Shown: piece after piece, positions 29,624 through 38,173 of the stretch
Layout: every line of letters starts with the position of its first letter
Numbering within the stretch: the first letter of the stretch is position 1
NCBI RefSeq assembly: GCF_900188185.1
Contig: NZ_FZPA01000015.1
Location: forward strand, 1 to 64,000
Reading direction: 5' to 3'
Source of the DNA: Sphingopyxis indica
GTDB lineage: Bacteria; Pseudomonadota; Alphaproteobacteria; Sphingomonadales; Sphingomonadaceae
DNA length: 64,000 nt
Made by a program: the position numbers and the translations under genes
The notes under the pieces: model-generated
What the model saw: the letters and a program-made list of their open reading frames with translations, nothing else
Databases searched by the model: none
Told to the model about the DNA's origin: nothing

Positions 29624-30055
29624 ATGACCCGCGAAGATTTCATTTCGAACGGCGTCGCGTGGCACGGGTCGGCTGTCGGATGGCAGGTGGCGCTTGCCCG
29701 CGCGCTCGATGTCGATGCCCGCACGATCCGCCGCGCAGTGAAGGACGGGCCGACCGACCGCCTCGCGCGCGCCGTGCTGGCGCTGTTCGGCGATTCCGCC
29801 CCGGCGCGCGTGCCCGCCGAATGGATTTGCGGCGACGGCAGCGACGGCAGCGAATATCTGGTTCACGTCCTGTCGCCGCGCTTTCTCTGCCTCGTGCTGA
29901 CCGAGGACGAATATCGCCTGTTCGACGGGCAGAAGGACGGCGACTATTGGACCGGCACCGCCTGGCTCACCGGCTTCCACTGGATCGACCGCCGCCCCGA
30001 AGACCTCGCCCGCTGGATGGAGCGCGCGAGCGACGCGCTCGATCATTTCAGCTGA
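29624..30055 (+). CDS. prophage protein with N-terminal DNA-binding-like segment
   Basis: 143 residues from the ATG at 29624 (AAGGATG upstream); longer frames upstream overlap the small gene. Residues of about 10-40 (HGSAVGWQVALARALDVDARTIRRAVKDG) resemble a small helix-turn-helix. The rest has EYLVHVLSPRFLCLVLTEDEYRLFDG and DYWTGTAWLTGFHWIDR, seen in other small phage proteins but without a named role. The stop overlaps the next ATG (TGATG). Confidence 0.7.
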   Translation: MTREDFISNGVAWHGSAVGWQVALARALDVDARTIRRAVKDGPTDRLARAVLALFGDSAPARVPAEWICGDGSDGSEYLVHVLSPRFLCLVLTEDEYRLFDGQKDGDYWTGTAWLTGFHWIDRRPEDLARWMERASDALDHFS

Positions 30056-30192
30056 TGCCCCGCATCTGGCCAGACCCCCGCGACGACAAGCCGGAAAGCC
30101 CGTGGTGGCCGTGGTTCGTCGGCGCTGTCATCGCCGCGATGATGCTCGGCAATCTCTTGAACGGGCTCAGCGGCCGCGGCTGGAACTGGTAG
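30055..30192 (+). CDS. small single-helix membrane protein
   Basis: 45 residues. A tryptophan-rich entry (SPWWPWF) leads into one membrane helix (VGAVIAAMMLGNLL). It overlaps the previous stop by one base (TGATG). Function unknown; it could be a lysogen-expressed membrane peptide. Confidence 0.6.
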   Translation: MPRIWPDPRDDKPESPWWPWFVGAVIAAMMLGNLLNGLSGRGWNW

Positions 30193-30241
30193 GCGGCCAA
30201 CGAATCATTGCGAACACCTCCGCAACGCGCAACGATGCCGC

Positions 30242-30415
30242 ATGGTCAACATGACGCCCCCGAACATGCCGCCAGCCCTTGCCGCATCATGGCGCCGTTG
30301 CGAGCAACGATGTCCGAAAGAGACCGCGCGGCTTGTCTCCGAGTTCACGGAGAAGATGATCGAGCTTGACCGGATAAGCGAGGGTGCCGGGATCGAGCGG
30401 ACGCTGGATTTCTAG
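30242..30415 (+). CDS. small prophage protein, unknown
   Basis: 57 residues (MVNMTPPNMPPALAASWRRC...). A proline-rich start is followed by an amphipathic helix (TARLVSEFTEKMIELDRI). Codon use resembles the neighbours. Its stop overlaps that of the convergent lipoprotein gene at 30412, with no terminator between. The ribosome site is weak. Confidence 0.45.
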   Translation: MVNMTPPNMPPALAASWRRCEQRCPKETARLVSEFTEKMIELDRISEGAGIERTLDF

Positions 30416-30699
30416 TCTGGCAAACGCTCCGCAGTGCAAATCCTCAGCGCTGCGTCCGCCCTGTCGGCATAGGCGCCCGGCCCCGCATATTCGAGCAGCT
30501 TGGCGCCGACGATCCGCAGCGCATCGCGTGCATCCGATGGCAGCGCTCCGATTGGTGCGGGTCGCGCCGGAACCTCTACCGGGCACGGCACCTGCACTTC
30601 CTTGACGACCTCAACGGTCTGGACGCGGACGCCGGCCTGTTCGTGCGCGCAGCCCGCCAGCGCGAGCGCCGCGGCGATGCTAAAGACCCGACAGCGCAT
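30412..30699 (-). CDS. Rz1-like outer-membrane spanin lipoprotein
   Basis: 95 residues. Signal peptide with lipobox (AAALALAGC, Cys17) is followed by a proline-rich stretch (VPCPVEVPARPAPIGALP). Its start lies inside the end of the upstream Rz-like gene (20-bp overlap), the classic layout of two-component spanins, which fuse inner and outer membranes in the last step of lysis. The C-terminal part is longer than lambda Rz1. Confidence 0.72.
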   Translation of the reverse strand: MRCRVFSIAAALALAGCAHEQAGVRVQTVEVVKEVQVPCPVEVPARPAPIGALPSDARDALRIVGAKLLEYAGPGAYADRADAALRICTAERLPD

Positions 30700-31111
30700 C
30701 CGTCACCTCCCCCGGGGTATCGCATACCCCCTCATTTTGCCCCACGGCGGCGCGCAGGACGTCGATGCGGGCCTGAGTGGACCGATACCGCCTGTCAGCG
30801 GCCGCTTGCGCCTGCGCGGCCTCGGAGCGGGCGTCCTCCAGGGCCTTTGCCCTTGCCATGCTTTCGGCGTTCTTCTGCTCGAGCGCGTCGGAGAGGGTTT
30901 TGACCGACTTGAGCGTTTCCGCATGGGCTGCGATCTCGCGGTCGAGTTTGAATTGCAGTTTGTCCGCCATCCCGTCCGCGCGCCACAGCATGAACGCCAG
31001 CACGGCAGCGACGATGACGAACAACCGCCATGGATCATCGGCGATCCACTCGAACGCCTTGCGGAACAGCTTGCCGGTGCCGGACAGGATCGAGAGCAGC
31101 CTGATGGGCAT
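30680..31111 (-). CDS. Rz-like inner-membrane spanin
   Basis: 143 residues. One membrane helix (WRLFVIVAAVLAFMLW, about residues 28-43) is followed by a coiled coil of about 80 residues rich in Ala, Glu, Lys and Gln. This signal-anchor plus periplasmic coiled-coil arrangement, together with the overlapping lipoprotein gene, marks the i-spanin of the pair. Confidence 0.75.
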   Translation of the reverse strand: MPIRLLSILSGTGKLFRKAFEWIADDPWRLFVIVAAVLAFMLWRADGMADKLQFKLDREIAAHAETLKSVKTLSDALEQKNAESMARAKALEDARSEAAQAQAAADRRYRSTQARIDVLRAAVGQNEGVCDTPGEVTDALSGL

Positions 31112-31113
31112 TT

Positions 31114-31299
31114 CTACTCTTTCCGCTTCATTTCGCGGACGCCGAGAATTTCGAGGCCGCTATGGATATAGAAGTCTGTCTTTCCGCCGGGTTCGACGAC
31201 GACAATGTGCGCCGATTTCTGATAGTCTGGCTCGCCTTCGCGAAGCGTCACCTCCACCGGCCAGCCGGCATGGGCGTCAACAGTTACCTTGGTCGTCAT
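31114..31299 (-). CDS. small phage protein of unknown function
   Basis: 61 residues (TKVTVDAHAGWPVEVTLREGEP...), predicted to be all beta. AAAGGAG precedes the ATG by 7 bases. It lies in the lysis block between the spanins and a membrane protein. No family name is known to me, although similar short proteins with the VTVDAHAGWPV start occur in phage lysis regions. Confidence 0.65.
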   Translation of the reverse strand: MTTKVTVDAHAGWPVEVTLREGEPDYQKSAHIVVVEPGGKTDFYIHSGLEILGVREMKRKE

Positions 31300-31332
31300 T
31301 TCGCGTCTCCTTTGCGATGATGAAGGGGTGGT

Positions 31333-31629
31333 TCAGGCCGAGCATTTCCAGCTCCCGGAACTTTGCGAACGCAGCCAGCGGAAGCGGCAGAAGGCATAGG
31401 CGACGATCGCTATGTCGGCGCCGATGAAATGCCATCCGGCCTCGACGCCGCGCATCGCGTTATCGAGCAATGCCGGGGACAGAAGCGCGAGCGCCAGCCC
31501 GAGCACCCATTCGCAGAAGCCGTTCCAGCGGCCCCTGAGCGTTATCACCTTCGGCATGGACTCGTGCCAGGTCACGAGCGCCATCGCGCCTGATGCGAGC
31601 GCCAGCACAAATTGTATCGCGATATTCAT
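31333..31629 (-). CDS. phage membrane protein, possible holin or antiholin
   Basis: 98 residues with three hydrophobic segments (AIQFVLALASGAMALVTW; VLGLALALLSPALL; FIGADIAIVAYAFCRF). Overlaps the upstream gene by 4 bases (ATGA). Size, number of helices and place next to the endolysin suggest a holin-class protein, but no specific family motif is visible. Confidence 0.5.
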   Translation of the reverse strand: MNIAIQFVLALASGAMALVTWHESMPKVITLRGRWNGFCEWVLGLALALLSPALLDNAMRGVEAGWHFIGADIAIVAYAFCRFRWLRSQSSGSWKCSA

Positions 31630-32006
31630 CGGTCGGCTCCTTTGCCGAAGCCCCCCGGCAGTTTGGCCAGCCAGTCCTTGAGCCCTCCCCCGAATGCGAC
31701 GAACCCTTCGGCGAGCGATTGCGAGAGACCGCCGGAAACGGCCATCTGCGCCTGAATGCTGAGCTGTCCCCACAGCCAGACGCCCGCCGTCGCTTCGTGC
31801 AGGCCCGCCGCGAGCAACGCGAAGAAAGCTCCCGCGAACAGCGACAGGACGATTCCCTTGCGCGTCTCCGCTCCGCGAAAGGCCCGCACCGCATAGGCGG
31901 CGCCAAGCGCGAGCAGCATCCCCCCTGTGAACTCGGGCACCGGGGCGGCCACCCCGAGCGCGAGCAGGATCGCCGCGATGATGCCGTTCGCCTCTTGTCC
32001 GGTCAC
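31626..32006 (-). CDS. phage membrane protein, holin candidate
   Basis: 126 residues from a GTG overlapping the endolysin stop. Two hydrophobic stretches (IIAAILLALGVAAPVPEF and IVLSLFAGAFFALLAAGL) are followed by an amphipathic tail ending GGFGKGADR. Directly downstream of the endolysin gene, so it is the better of the two holin candidates. Confidence 0.55.
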   Translation of the reverse strand: MTGQEANGIIAAILLALGVAAPVPEFTGGMLLALGAAYAVRAFRGAETRKGIVLSLFAGAFFALLAAGLHEATAGVWLWGQLSIQAQMAVSGGLSQSLAEGFVAFGGGLKDWLAKLPGGFGKGADR

Positions 32007-32584
32007 GCAAGCAACTCCTTCGCCTTCACGAGCTGCGCCTCACGGTCGCCCAGCCCGTTGAATCCCCCGTTGATCAGCTTCGTTATGCCGCGCACATTGT
32101 CAGCATCGGCGAGGGTGTTGAGCCCGTTGCGCTTCCAATATTCGAGCGCCAGATGCAGGCCGATCGACGGAACTGCGGCAATCTCGGGATGGTTTTCGAT
32201 GTCGATGCCGATGCGCTGGCCATAGGTGCGATAGTTGGCGCGGCCCGTTATCTGGATCGGCCCACGGCCCTTGTAGCGCTTGCCGTCGCCGGGGATGACA
32301 TTGCCAAGGTCTTTGCGCCCCTCATAGGCCGAACCGCTGGCGATCTCTTCCATGTAGCGGAACCCGCCGCTTTCGTGGACGAGCTGCGCCATGAGGTGAG
32401 CGAGGCGAAGCGGGCTGTCCATGATCCCATAGGCCGGGAAGTGGACGTTCGCCGACAGTGCAAGCTCCCCTGCCCGTTCAGGCGCCGCGCCGAAGCGAGC
32501 GAACAAAGCGCGATAGGTGTTGCGCCCGATGATGCCGTCAGCGGTCACGCCGAGCGCGGTTTGCAGCTTTTTCGCGTCGATCAT
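32003..32584 (-). CDS. endolysin, glycoside hydrolase family 19 (chitinase-like) fold
   Basis: 193 residues from the ATG at 32584, which overlaps the previous stop. A short N-terminal peptidoglycan-binding-like segment (DAKKLQTALGVTADGIIGRNTYRAL) precedes a GH19-type catalytic domain. The domain has HLMAQLVHESGGFRYMEE with the catalytic Glu, then YKGRGPIQITGRANYRTYG, and GITKLINGGFNGLGDRE. Such enzymes cut the glycan strand of murein. No signal peptide is present, so it depends on a holin. Confidence 0.9.
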   Translation of the reverse strand: MIDAKKLQTALGVTADGIIGRNTYRALFARFGAAPERAGELALSANVHFPAYGIMDSPLRLAHLMAQLVHESGGFRYMEEIASGSAYEGRKDLGNVIPGDGKRYKGRGPIQITGRANYRTYGQRIGIDIENHPEIAAVPSIGLHLALEYWKRNGLNTLADADNVRGITKLINGGFNGLGDREAQLVKAKELLA

Positions 32585-32787
32585 ACCAGCACTCCCACAA
32601 TCGCAGCCCCGCACGCGAGACCGAACAGCCACCAACGCCACCGGCTCGGGGCCAGCGCGAGGCCGCTTCTGAGCCCCCGCCAATATTCATTTTCGCCGTG
32701 GACGAACTCCAGTTGCGCGACATGATTGCGCCAGCGTTCGTCCGCCGCAGCCGTCGCGTCGCGCTCGACTTGTTCGAGGATACTCAC
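32581..32787 (-). CDS. small phage protein with C-terminal membrane helix
   Basis: 68 residues from a GTG that overlaps the upstream stop (GTGA). A helical N-terminal part (SILEQVERDATAAADERW) and one C-terminal membrane segment (WWLFGLACGAAIVGVLV) give a tail-anchored look. Function unknown; in the lysis block. Confidence 0.6.
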   Translation of the reverse strand: MSILEQVERDATAAADERWRNHVAQLEFVHGENEYWRGLRSGLALAPSRWRWWLFGLACGAAIVGVLV

Positions 32788-32966
32788 CACAGCTTCGCCC
32801 CCTTCCCGGCCCGAAGCATGACAAATGCCACCGCCAAACCGGACAGCCACAGCACCGCAGGCGCGCAGAGCAGAAGCCACCATGGTGACACGAACAGGCC
32901 AAGCGGGAGGCCGGCGATGAGGGCGATGACCATCGCCATCTGGGCTTCGTTGTTGAGGCCGGTCAT
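32784..32966 (-). CDS. small phage membrane protein
   Basis: 60 residues with two closely spaced hydrophobic segments (AMVIALIAGLPLGLFV and WWLLLCAPAVLWLSGLAVAFVML). Overlaps the next gene by 4 bases. It could be a third lysis-timing membrane protein. No family recognised. Confidence 0.55.
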   Translation of the reverse strand: MTGLNNEAQMAMVIALIAGLPLGLFVSPWWLLLCAPAVLWLSGLAVAFVMLRAGKGAKLW

Positions 32967-32984
32967 GGTCCTATCCGCGCCGCA

Positions 32985-33869
32985 TCAAAGCACTTCGCCG
33001 ATGGAATCGACCCACGCCTTCGCATCGGCGAAGATCGTCGCGATCTCCGACGCCGAAAGTGCCCGGTTCCAGACGCCGGCGAACATGATGTGCGCGGTTC
33101 CGGTGTTGTAGTTGCCGCTCCACGGATCGCCGCCGATGCCGATCGCCTGCCCGCCGTCGCGCGCGATGGCCGTCGTCGAGCCCGATGCGCCCGCCTGTGT
33201 CAGCGGGAAGGCGTCGCCGAGATCGCCGGTGACGATACCGGTGTTTCCGGCCACGGTGCCGGGGGTGTAAGCGCTCCATCCCTTCCACGGCCGCAGGATG
33301 GCGCCGTTCGGAACAGGAAGCGCTGCGAAGGTCCAGTGGTCGGCGCGGTAGGGATCGGCGTTGGTCGCGATGACGTTGGACCCGCTTTGCCCCGACCCGC
33401 CGCCAGCAACCGACTGGATGCCCTGAATATCGCCGCTGCCCGTTCCCGTGCGCGAGATAAGCGACGACCCGCCGAAGATGGTGGCGGTGCTGTCATAGTT
33501 CCCGACCAGGTGCGAGGTCGTGGTCGGCGCCAGCGTCGGGTCGGCGTTCGGCGGCGACTTGAAGACCGCCATATAGGTCAGGCCGCTGTCGTCGCCCGAT
33601 GCCTGCGCCGTCGTGCCGTCGAAGGGCGTCTTGTAATAGTTGGCGCCGGTAAGCGAGGAATATTTGGCACCATTCGTGGGCGTGCCGACCGCGACGAGAT
33701 CGGCGCCGCCGCAGATGTCGTCGCCGATGCTCTGCCCCGGTTCGAGCAGGTCGGTGGCCAGTGGGTACAGCGCATAGGGCTTGACCCGGAACGGCGTCGC
33801 GAAGTTGCCGAGGCCGAGGCTTTCGAAGGCGTTGCCGCTATCGGGCACGATCAGGCGAAGGGTTCCCAT
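32985..33869 (-). CDS. phage tail fibre / LamG-like structural protein
   Basis: 294 residues, rich in Gly, Ser and Thr. The pattern FGGSSLISRTGTGSGDIQG, then AHIMFAGVWNRALSASEIATIFADAK, is that of a concanavalin-like (LamG) jelly-roll at the end of phage fibres: the closing W-N-R-A-L-S-A-S-E-I motif is typical. It probably binds a surface glycan. It directly follows the larger fibre gene (3-bp gap). Confidence 0.7.
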   Translation of the reverse strand: MGTLRLIVPDSGNAFESLGLGNFATPFRVKPYALYPLATDLLEPGQSIGDDICGGADLVAVGTPTNGAKYSSLTGANYYKTPFDGTTAQASGDDSGLTYMAVFKSPPNADPTLAPTTTSHLVGNYDSTATIFGGSSLISRTGTGSGDIQGIQSVAGGGSGQSGSNVIATNADPYRADHWTFAALPVPNGAILRPWKGWSAYTPGTVAGNTGIVTGDLGDAFPLTQAGASGSTTAIARDGGQAIGIGGDPWSGNYNTGTAHIMFAGVWNRALSASEIATIFADAKAWVDSIGEVL

Positions 33870-33872
33870 GGG

Positions 33873-35822
33873 TCAAAGCTCCAAAACGAAGGGCAAGGCG
33901 AAGTCGTAGATCGGGTCGGTTCCGGCGCCGCTGTGGATCGGCGTCCAGCCGAACTTGTCGCGGATGGTCGTGCGCGGCCCCGTCACCGGGCCGACGCCAT
34001 CGGCCGTGCTGGGCGTCATCCCGCCGATGACACGCGGGCGAAGGCCAGTCGGGGCACCGGACAGGTCGATGACGAGGTTGCGGCCATCGACGGAAACAGC
34101 CGAGATCGACGGCGCCGACCCGCTGCCATCGTCGAACTCGAGGCCGTGATTGGTAATGGTCGTGACGTAATCGCCGCTGGTGTCGAGCACGAGCGCGGTT
34201 CCGTCATCGCCGCCGCCCGAAGCCGGGCCGCCGCCCTGCGTATCGAACGGGATGACGATCTGCGTCGCGGTCGCGAAATAGGGCTTGTCGGTGCGCGACG
34301 GGCGACAGCCGCGCCATCCGGTGCCGATCAGTTCCGCCCATGCGACCTTGGCCAGGTTGAGCCCGCACCAGTAATGGCCGGTGTTGTTGCGGTGGAGCAC
34401 ATCACCGCCAGCCGTCGAATGCGGATAGGCATAGGCGGGCGGGGCGACGCGGATATTGTCGACGCCATCGAGCGCCATCATGCCGCGCAGCACGGGCGCG
34501 TCCCAGAGGTCGAGCACGGCCGAACCGCCCGAGGGCAGCGGAACCGAGCCGTTGAGGCTGTCGGGATTGTAGGAGATGGGCTGTAGCACGACGATCGGCG
34601 CGGTGGCCTCTCCGGTGCGCTCCATGATGTCCTGCTGCACGCCGCGGAAAAACGCCTGCGCCATTGTCGTCCACCAGCCAGCGTTCATGCCGAAGAACTT
34701 GTCGGCATCGCCTTCCGAGCCGATCCAGCTGACAACGGTCGTGATCTTGCGGAACCCGCGCTCCCGAAGGCCGGTCACGGCATCGTCGACGCCAGCCAGC
34801 ATCGCCTCGTAGCCGTCGGAGCCGCGCTTCAGCGCCATCATCGGCTGACCGCCCACGCCCGCGGCAAAGCCAACGACGGTCGGCAGCGCGCTGAAGGTGT
34901 CGTCATGCTCGCGGATGAAGTGGTTCACCATGGCCGAGACGGCGGTTTCCTTGAGCGATCCCGACGAGACTTCCTTGAGCGAGGTCAGGCTGTTGCCGCC
35001 GGTCGTCACGCGGGGCGAGGCCCCGAGCATAAGGGCATTGTCGGCATAGGTCGGCGTCGTCGAGATCAGGGCATCGGCGTCGTTGTTGGTGCCGATCGCG
35101 TTCGACTGGCCGAAGATGACGAACAGATAGGCCGCCGATTCGAGGTTGGCTTCGCGGCTATAGGCATCGCTGTCGCCATAGGACCACGCGGACGGCTCGA
35201 TATCATAGGTCGAGGCCGGTGCGCCCGATCCTTCGCCGCCGCTGGGGTTGGCGAGGTCGAAGATGGCAAGCGCATTGCCTTCCTCGTCAGTGATGGCGAG
35301 ACGGTCGGCGCCGGCCTGCCGCACGAGACTGCCGCCCGCGGTCAGGGAATCGCTGCGGATCTGGTTGATATCGGGGTGATCAACCTTCGTCGCCGAGACC
35401 GTCATCGCCGCGTTGCCGTCTTCGTCGGTGATCGCGACAGAAGGGATTTCCGACGATTGCTTCTGCACGATGTCGGACACCGATGCGGCGGCGGCTTCGG
35501 CTTCGTCGACGAGGGGCTGGATTGCGGTTTCAAGGGAATCGGCGAACGATGTGTCGATCTGCCACGCGCCCGACTGGACGATCCAGAAGGTATTGTTGGC
35601 CGGGTCGCCGTCCGCATAGACGCGAGCCTGCTTGCCGTTATCGTCGGTGGTCACCGCCGGCAGCTCGGTGACCGTCGCATAGGCCGGGATCCCGCTGACG
35701 ATGCCGGTGATATTTTCCTGCAATTCAGAGATCGCGGCCAGAAGCCCTTCGCGCGAAGGCTCGAAATCGGGTTTCGGAGGATTGCCGAAAAGTGCGTCTC
35801 TGGCTGTTTCGACGGCGCCCAT
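33873..35822 (-). CDS. tail fibre protein with SGNH/SASA-type esterase domain
   Basis: 649 residues. An N-terminal tail-binding part carries two copies of an ITDE-E/D-GNA repeat (about residues 131-145 and 177-191). From about residue 232 an SGNH/sialate-acetylesterase-like domain begins: FVIFGQSNA has the nucleophile Ser240, VVSWIGSEGDAD is a block like QGExD, and HRNNTGHYWCGL holds a late His. Such fibres remove acetyl groups from host surface glycans. A C-terminal beta domain of about 170 residues follows. It has its own promoter upstream. Confidence 0.72.
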   Translation of the reverse strand: MGAVETARDALFGNPPKPDFEPSREGLLAAISELQENITGIVSGIPAYATVTELPAVTTDDNGKQARVYADGDPANNTFWIVQSGAWQIDTSFADSLETAIQPLVDEAEAAAASVSDIVQKQSSEIPSVAITDEDGNAAMTVSATKVDHPDINQIRSDSLTAGGSLVRQAGADRLAITDEEGNALAIFDLANPSGGEGSGAPASTYDIEPSAWSYGDSDAYSREANLESAAYLFVIFGQSNAIGTNNDADALISTTPTYADNALMLGASPRVTTGGNSLTSLKEVSSGSLKETAVSAMVNHFIREHDDTFSALPTVVGFAAGVGGQPMMALKRGSDGYEAMLAGVDDAVTGLRERGFRKITTVVSWIGSEGDADKFFGMNAGWWTTMAQAFFRGVQQDIMERTGEATAPIVVLQPISYNPDSLNGSVPLPSGGSAVLDLWDAPVLRGMMALDGVDNIRVAPPAYAYPHSTAGGDVLHRNNTGHYWCGLNLAKVAWAELIGTGWRGCRPSRTDKPYFATATQIVIPFDTQGGGPASGGGDDGTALVLDTSGDYVTTITNHGLEFDDGSGSAPSISAVSVDGRNLVIDLSGAPTGLRPRVIGGMTPSTADGVGPVTGPRTTIRDKFGWTPIHSGAGTDPIYDFALPFVLEL

Positions 35823-35849
35823 AGCTCACCTTTGTAAGAATATTGCGCT

Positions 35850-35878
35850 GTCATACACGCACACGCAACAATCGACAA
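35850..35878 (-). promoter_or_regulatory. promoter for the esterase fibre gene
   Basis: On the minus strand: TTGTCG (35878-35873), 17-nt spacer, TATGAC (35855-35850). It leaves about 20 nt before the ATG with AAAGGTGAG as ribosome site, so the fibre can be transcribed apart from the tail operon. Confidence 0.55.
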
Positions 35879-35903
35879 GCGCGCCGAAATTATCGGAAAG
35901 CCG

Positions 35904-36014
35904 TCATCCGGCGCTGTCATCCTTCGGCGGCGGCACAGCCTCGCCCTCTTCGATCGGGATGAGCTTGCCATCCTTGCGGACGGCGCCGGCGATGCGCTTG
36001 GGACGAAGGGCCAT
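35904..36014 (-). CDS. very small phage protein
   Basis: 36 residues (MALRPKRIAGAVRKDGKLIP..., then a proline-rich acidic tail). Its ATG overlaps the stop of the tail-tip gene by one base (TGATG), so it is probably translated by coupling. It sits between the tip protein and the fibre. Function unknown. Confidence 0.5.
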   Translation of the reverse strand: MALRPKRIAGAVRKDGKLIPIEEGEAVPPPKDDSAG

Positions 36015-38173
36015 CAGGTCACCACCGCGCTGACGCTGCCGATCGGGCTCGACGGCGTGTCATCGGCGTTGAAGGCCACGACCCAAAAATAATACGTGCC
36101 CGCGCTCAGGCTGTCGTCGGTGACGCTCATCACCTGCCCGAGCCCGCCGACCAGTTCGCCCGAGATGTCCGAGGCCGTGCCGAAGTCGTCGACGGTGTTG
36201 CGGTAGAGGATGACATAGGCGAGCGCGGCATCGGTGGGATTGCGCCACGTCACTTCTGCCTCGCCGACGCCACCTGTCGCCGAAAGCTCGGTCGGCGGCG
36301 ACATCGGGTTTTCCGGGGTCACGACGTCATATTCCCATGCTGGGCCACGACCCGAACCAGTGACATAGCGATAGCGCACGGTATAGCTGACACCGCCCTG
36401 CACCGGGCCGCTGAGCGCGGTGTCGACGTTGACCGCCATCGACGTCCATGGATCGTTCTCGCTGCCGGTGATGTCGGCGGTGCGGATATATTCGGCGACA
36501 TAGGTCGCGTCGTCGCGCGGCAGCGCCGGGAAGTCGATGCGGATCGCGCCTTCCGAATAATAGACGGTCTCACCCGATATGGCCGGAAAGCTGATCGTGC
36601 CTGCGGTCCCGTCGACAACCGGCTTCGGCTGTTCCTCGCCCTCGAGCAGCGTCCAGCGGCTCGAATTGATCGGCACCGCCCCGAATCCGGTGAAGATGCC
36701 GGCGCCGTCGAGCTCGACCGGTGTTGCGATCTCGTAATCTCCGGCAAAGGTGTTGTCGTAATTGATCGCGACGATGCGCTCCTGACGCGCGCGCAGCCCG
36801 CGCAGGTTCACGGTCGGCCCGATCTTGTGCCGCGGCTGCGAGCGCATTCCGATGCCCTTGGCGAGCCGCATCGCCTGGTTGTGGTTCTGGCAGGCCTGAA
36901 TATCGACGACGAGGAATTTCGGGGTCGTCAGCGGGTCGTAATAGAGCGGGTTGATCCATGCAGCCGAAGGCTGGACCGTGTAATTCGCAGCCGGATCGAT
37001 ATAGCGCACGATGACGCCCTGAGTCTCGCTCTCGCCGTCCTGGGCTTCCATGCTGGACATGGCCATGATGTCACGATTGCGGCTGAAGCTCAGCGTCGGG
37101 TCGTACCAGTGGCCGACGCGCACCCACGATTTGCCGTCTTCGTCGAACACGATCTGCCCGTCGCACGCCAGCAGGATTTCCTTCTCGGCATCGGCGCGGC
37201 GCTTGCTGTCGACGATCGCGACGCCGGCCTCGTAGCGCGGCTGCGTGCCCTCGATGCCGGTGACGTCCTCATCGCAGATATCGGCTTGCTCCGCGATCAT
37301 GTCCCAGTTGATCGCGCTTTCGGGCTTGCCCCGGCCGAAGGGATGGGTGCGAAACCATGCCCAGACGAGCGCGGCATTGCGGCTCGGCTTGTAGGTCGTG
37401 CGATCGCCGAGCGTCTGCGTCTCGTCGCGAGGGTCGTACATATTGTCCCAGTCGCCCACGAGGCTGAGCGCCGGTTCTCCAAGGTTGAACGGGCCGCGCC
37501 AGCGATAGATCTTGTAGCGATGCTCGATGTCGAGCGCGTCCATGCAAACAACGCTGAAGGTCGTGCCGACAAGCCGGTGATCGCTGGTCCATTTCGACGG
37601 AAACTCGCTGTCGAGAGCGGATATCCGAGCCGGCGTCGGATCGCTCTCGCTATAGGTCGTCGTCCAGATGCGGATATAGCCCTTGCCTTCACCATCGGTC
37701 TCGGCGGGGTCTTTCGCCTTGTTGGTCTTTAGCCGAAATTCCTTCTGGTAGACGTAGCCTGACCCGTCGAGCGTGACCGGCTCGTCGTCGAGGGAATAGG
37801 AATAGGGCGAATGCAGGATGGAGTCACTGTGAACGATCAGCATCCACCAGCGGCCTTGGCTGTCGTACTCGCCGAACAGCGCGGCGCCGCCTTGGCGTGC
37901 TCGACCGGCATTCAGCCAGCGGGGCGGCTCTGGAATGCGGACGTTGACCTTACCGGCTTCCATGTCTGGCGCGCCGCGTCCCGTTCCAAGCACTGATTGG
38001 ATAATGTATGTGCCTGCTGCGATAATGACTGAGCCGATAAGTGTTGCCACGAAGCCAGTGGCAGACGCGCCAAGCTGTGTAGCTAACTGCGCAGCAAATC
38101 CGGTCGCCCCTACGGTAAAATATGTAAGCGCGGCTATGGCCACCAGGCCAACGATTTTCTTAACGACTGCCAT
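36014..38173 (-). CDS. tail tip / host-specificity protein (gpJ-like)
   Basis: 719 residues. Two hydrophobic segments at the N-terminus (about residues 8-62) suggest that gpI-like sequence is fused in front. The body contains the tip-protein pattern RNAALVWAWFRTHPFG, ICDEDVTGIEGTQPRYEAGV, ILLACDGQIVFDEDGKSWVRVG. A fibronectin type III domain closes it (PPTELSATGGVGEAEVTWRNP to GTYYFWVVAFN). It forms the baseplate centre and contacts the receptor. It overlaps the NlpC-like gene by 14 bases. Confidence 0.8.
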   Translation of the reverse strand: MAVVKKIVGLVAIAALTYFTVGATGFAAQLATQLGASATGFVATLIGSVIIAAGTYIIQSVLGTGRGAPDMEAGKVNVRIPEPPRWLNAGRARQGGAALFGEYDSQGRWWMLIVHSDSILHSPYSYSLDDEPVTLDGSGYVYQKEFRLKTNKAKDPAETDGEGKGYIRIWTTTYSESDPTPARISALDSEFPSKWTSDHRLVGTTFSVVCMDALDIEHRYKIYRWRGPFNLGEPALSLVGDWDNMYDPRDETQTLGDRTTYKPSRNAALVWAWFRTHPFGRGKPESAINWDMIAEQADICDEDVTGIEGTQPRYEAGVAIVDSKRRADAEKEILLACDGQIVFDEDGKSWVRVGHWYDPTLSFSRNRDIMAMSSMEAQDGESETQGVIVRYIDPAANYTVQPSAAWINPLYYDPLTTPKFLVVDIQACQNHNQAMRLAKGIGMRSQPRHKIGPTVNLRGLRARQERIVAINYDNTFAGDYEIATPVELDGAGIFTGFGAVPINSSRWTLLEGEEQPKPVVDGTAGTISFPAISGETVYYSEGAIRIDFPALPRDDATYVAEYIRTADITGSENDPWTSMAVNVDTALSGPVQGGVSYTVRYRYVTGSGRGPAWEYDVVTPENPMSPPTELSATGGVGEAEVTWRNPTDAALAYVILYRNTVDDFGTASDISGELVGGLGQVMSVTDDSLSAGTYYFWVVAFNADDTPSSPIGSVSAVVT

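Noticed and set aside
30193..30241. Operator copies like CGCAA-TAATG-TTGCG near the left-end genes
   Set aside because: Only half-sites (CGCAACG, ATTGCG) are found; the full palindrome is confined to the three listed positions.
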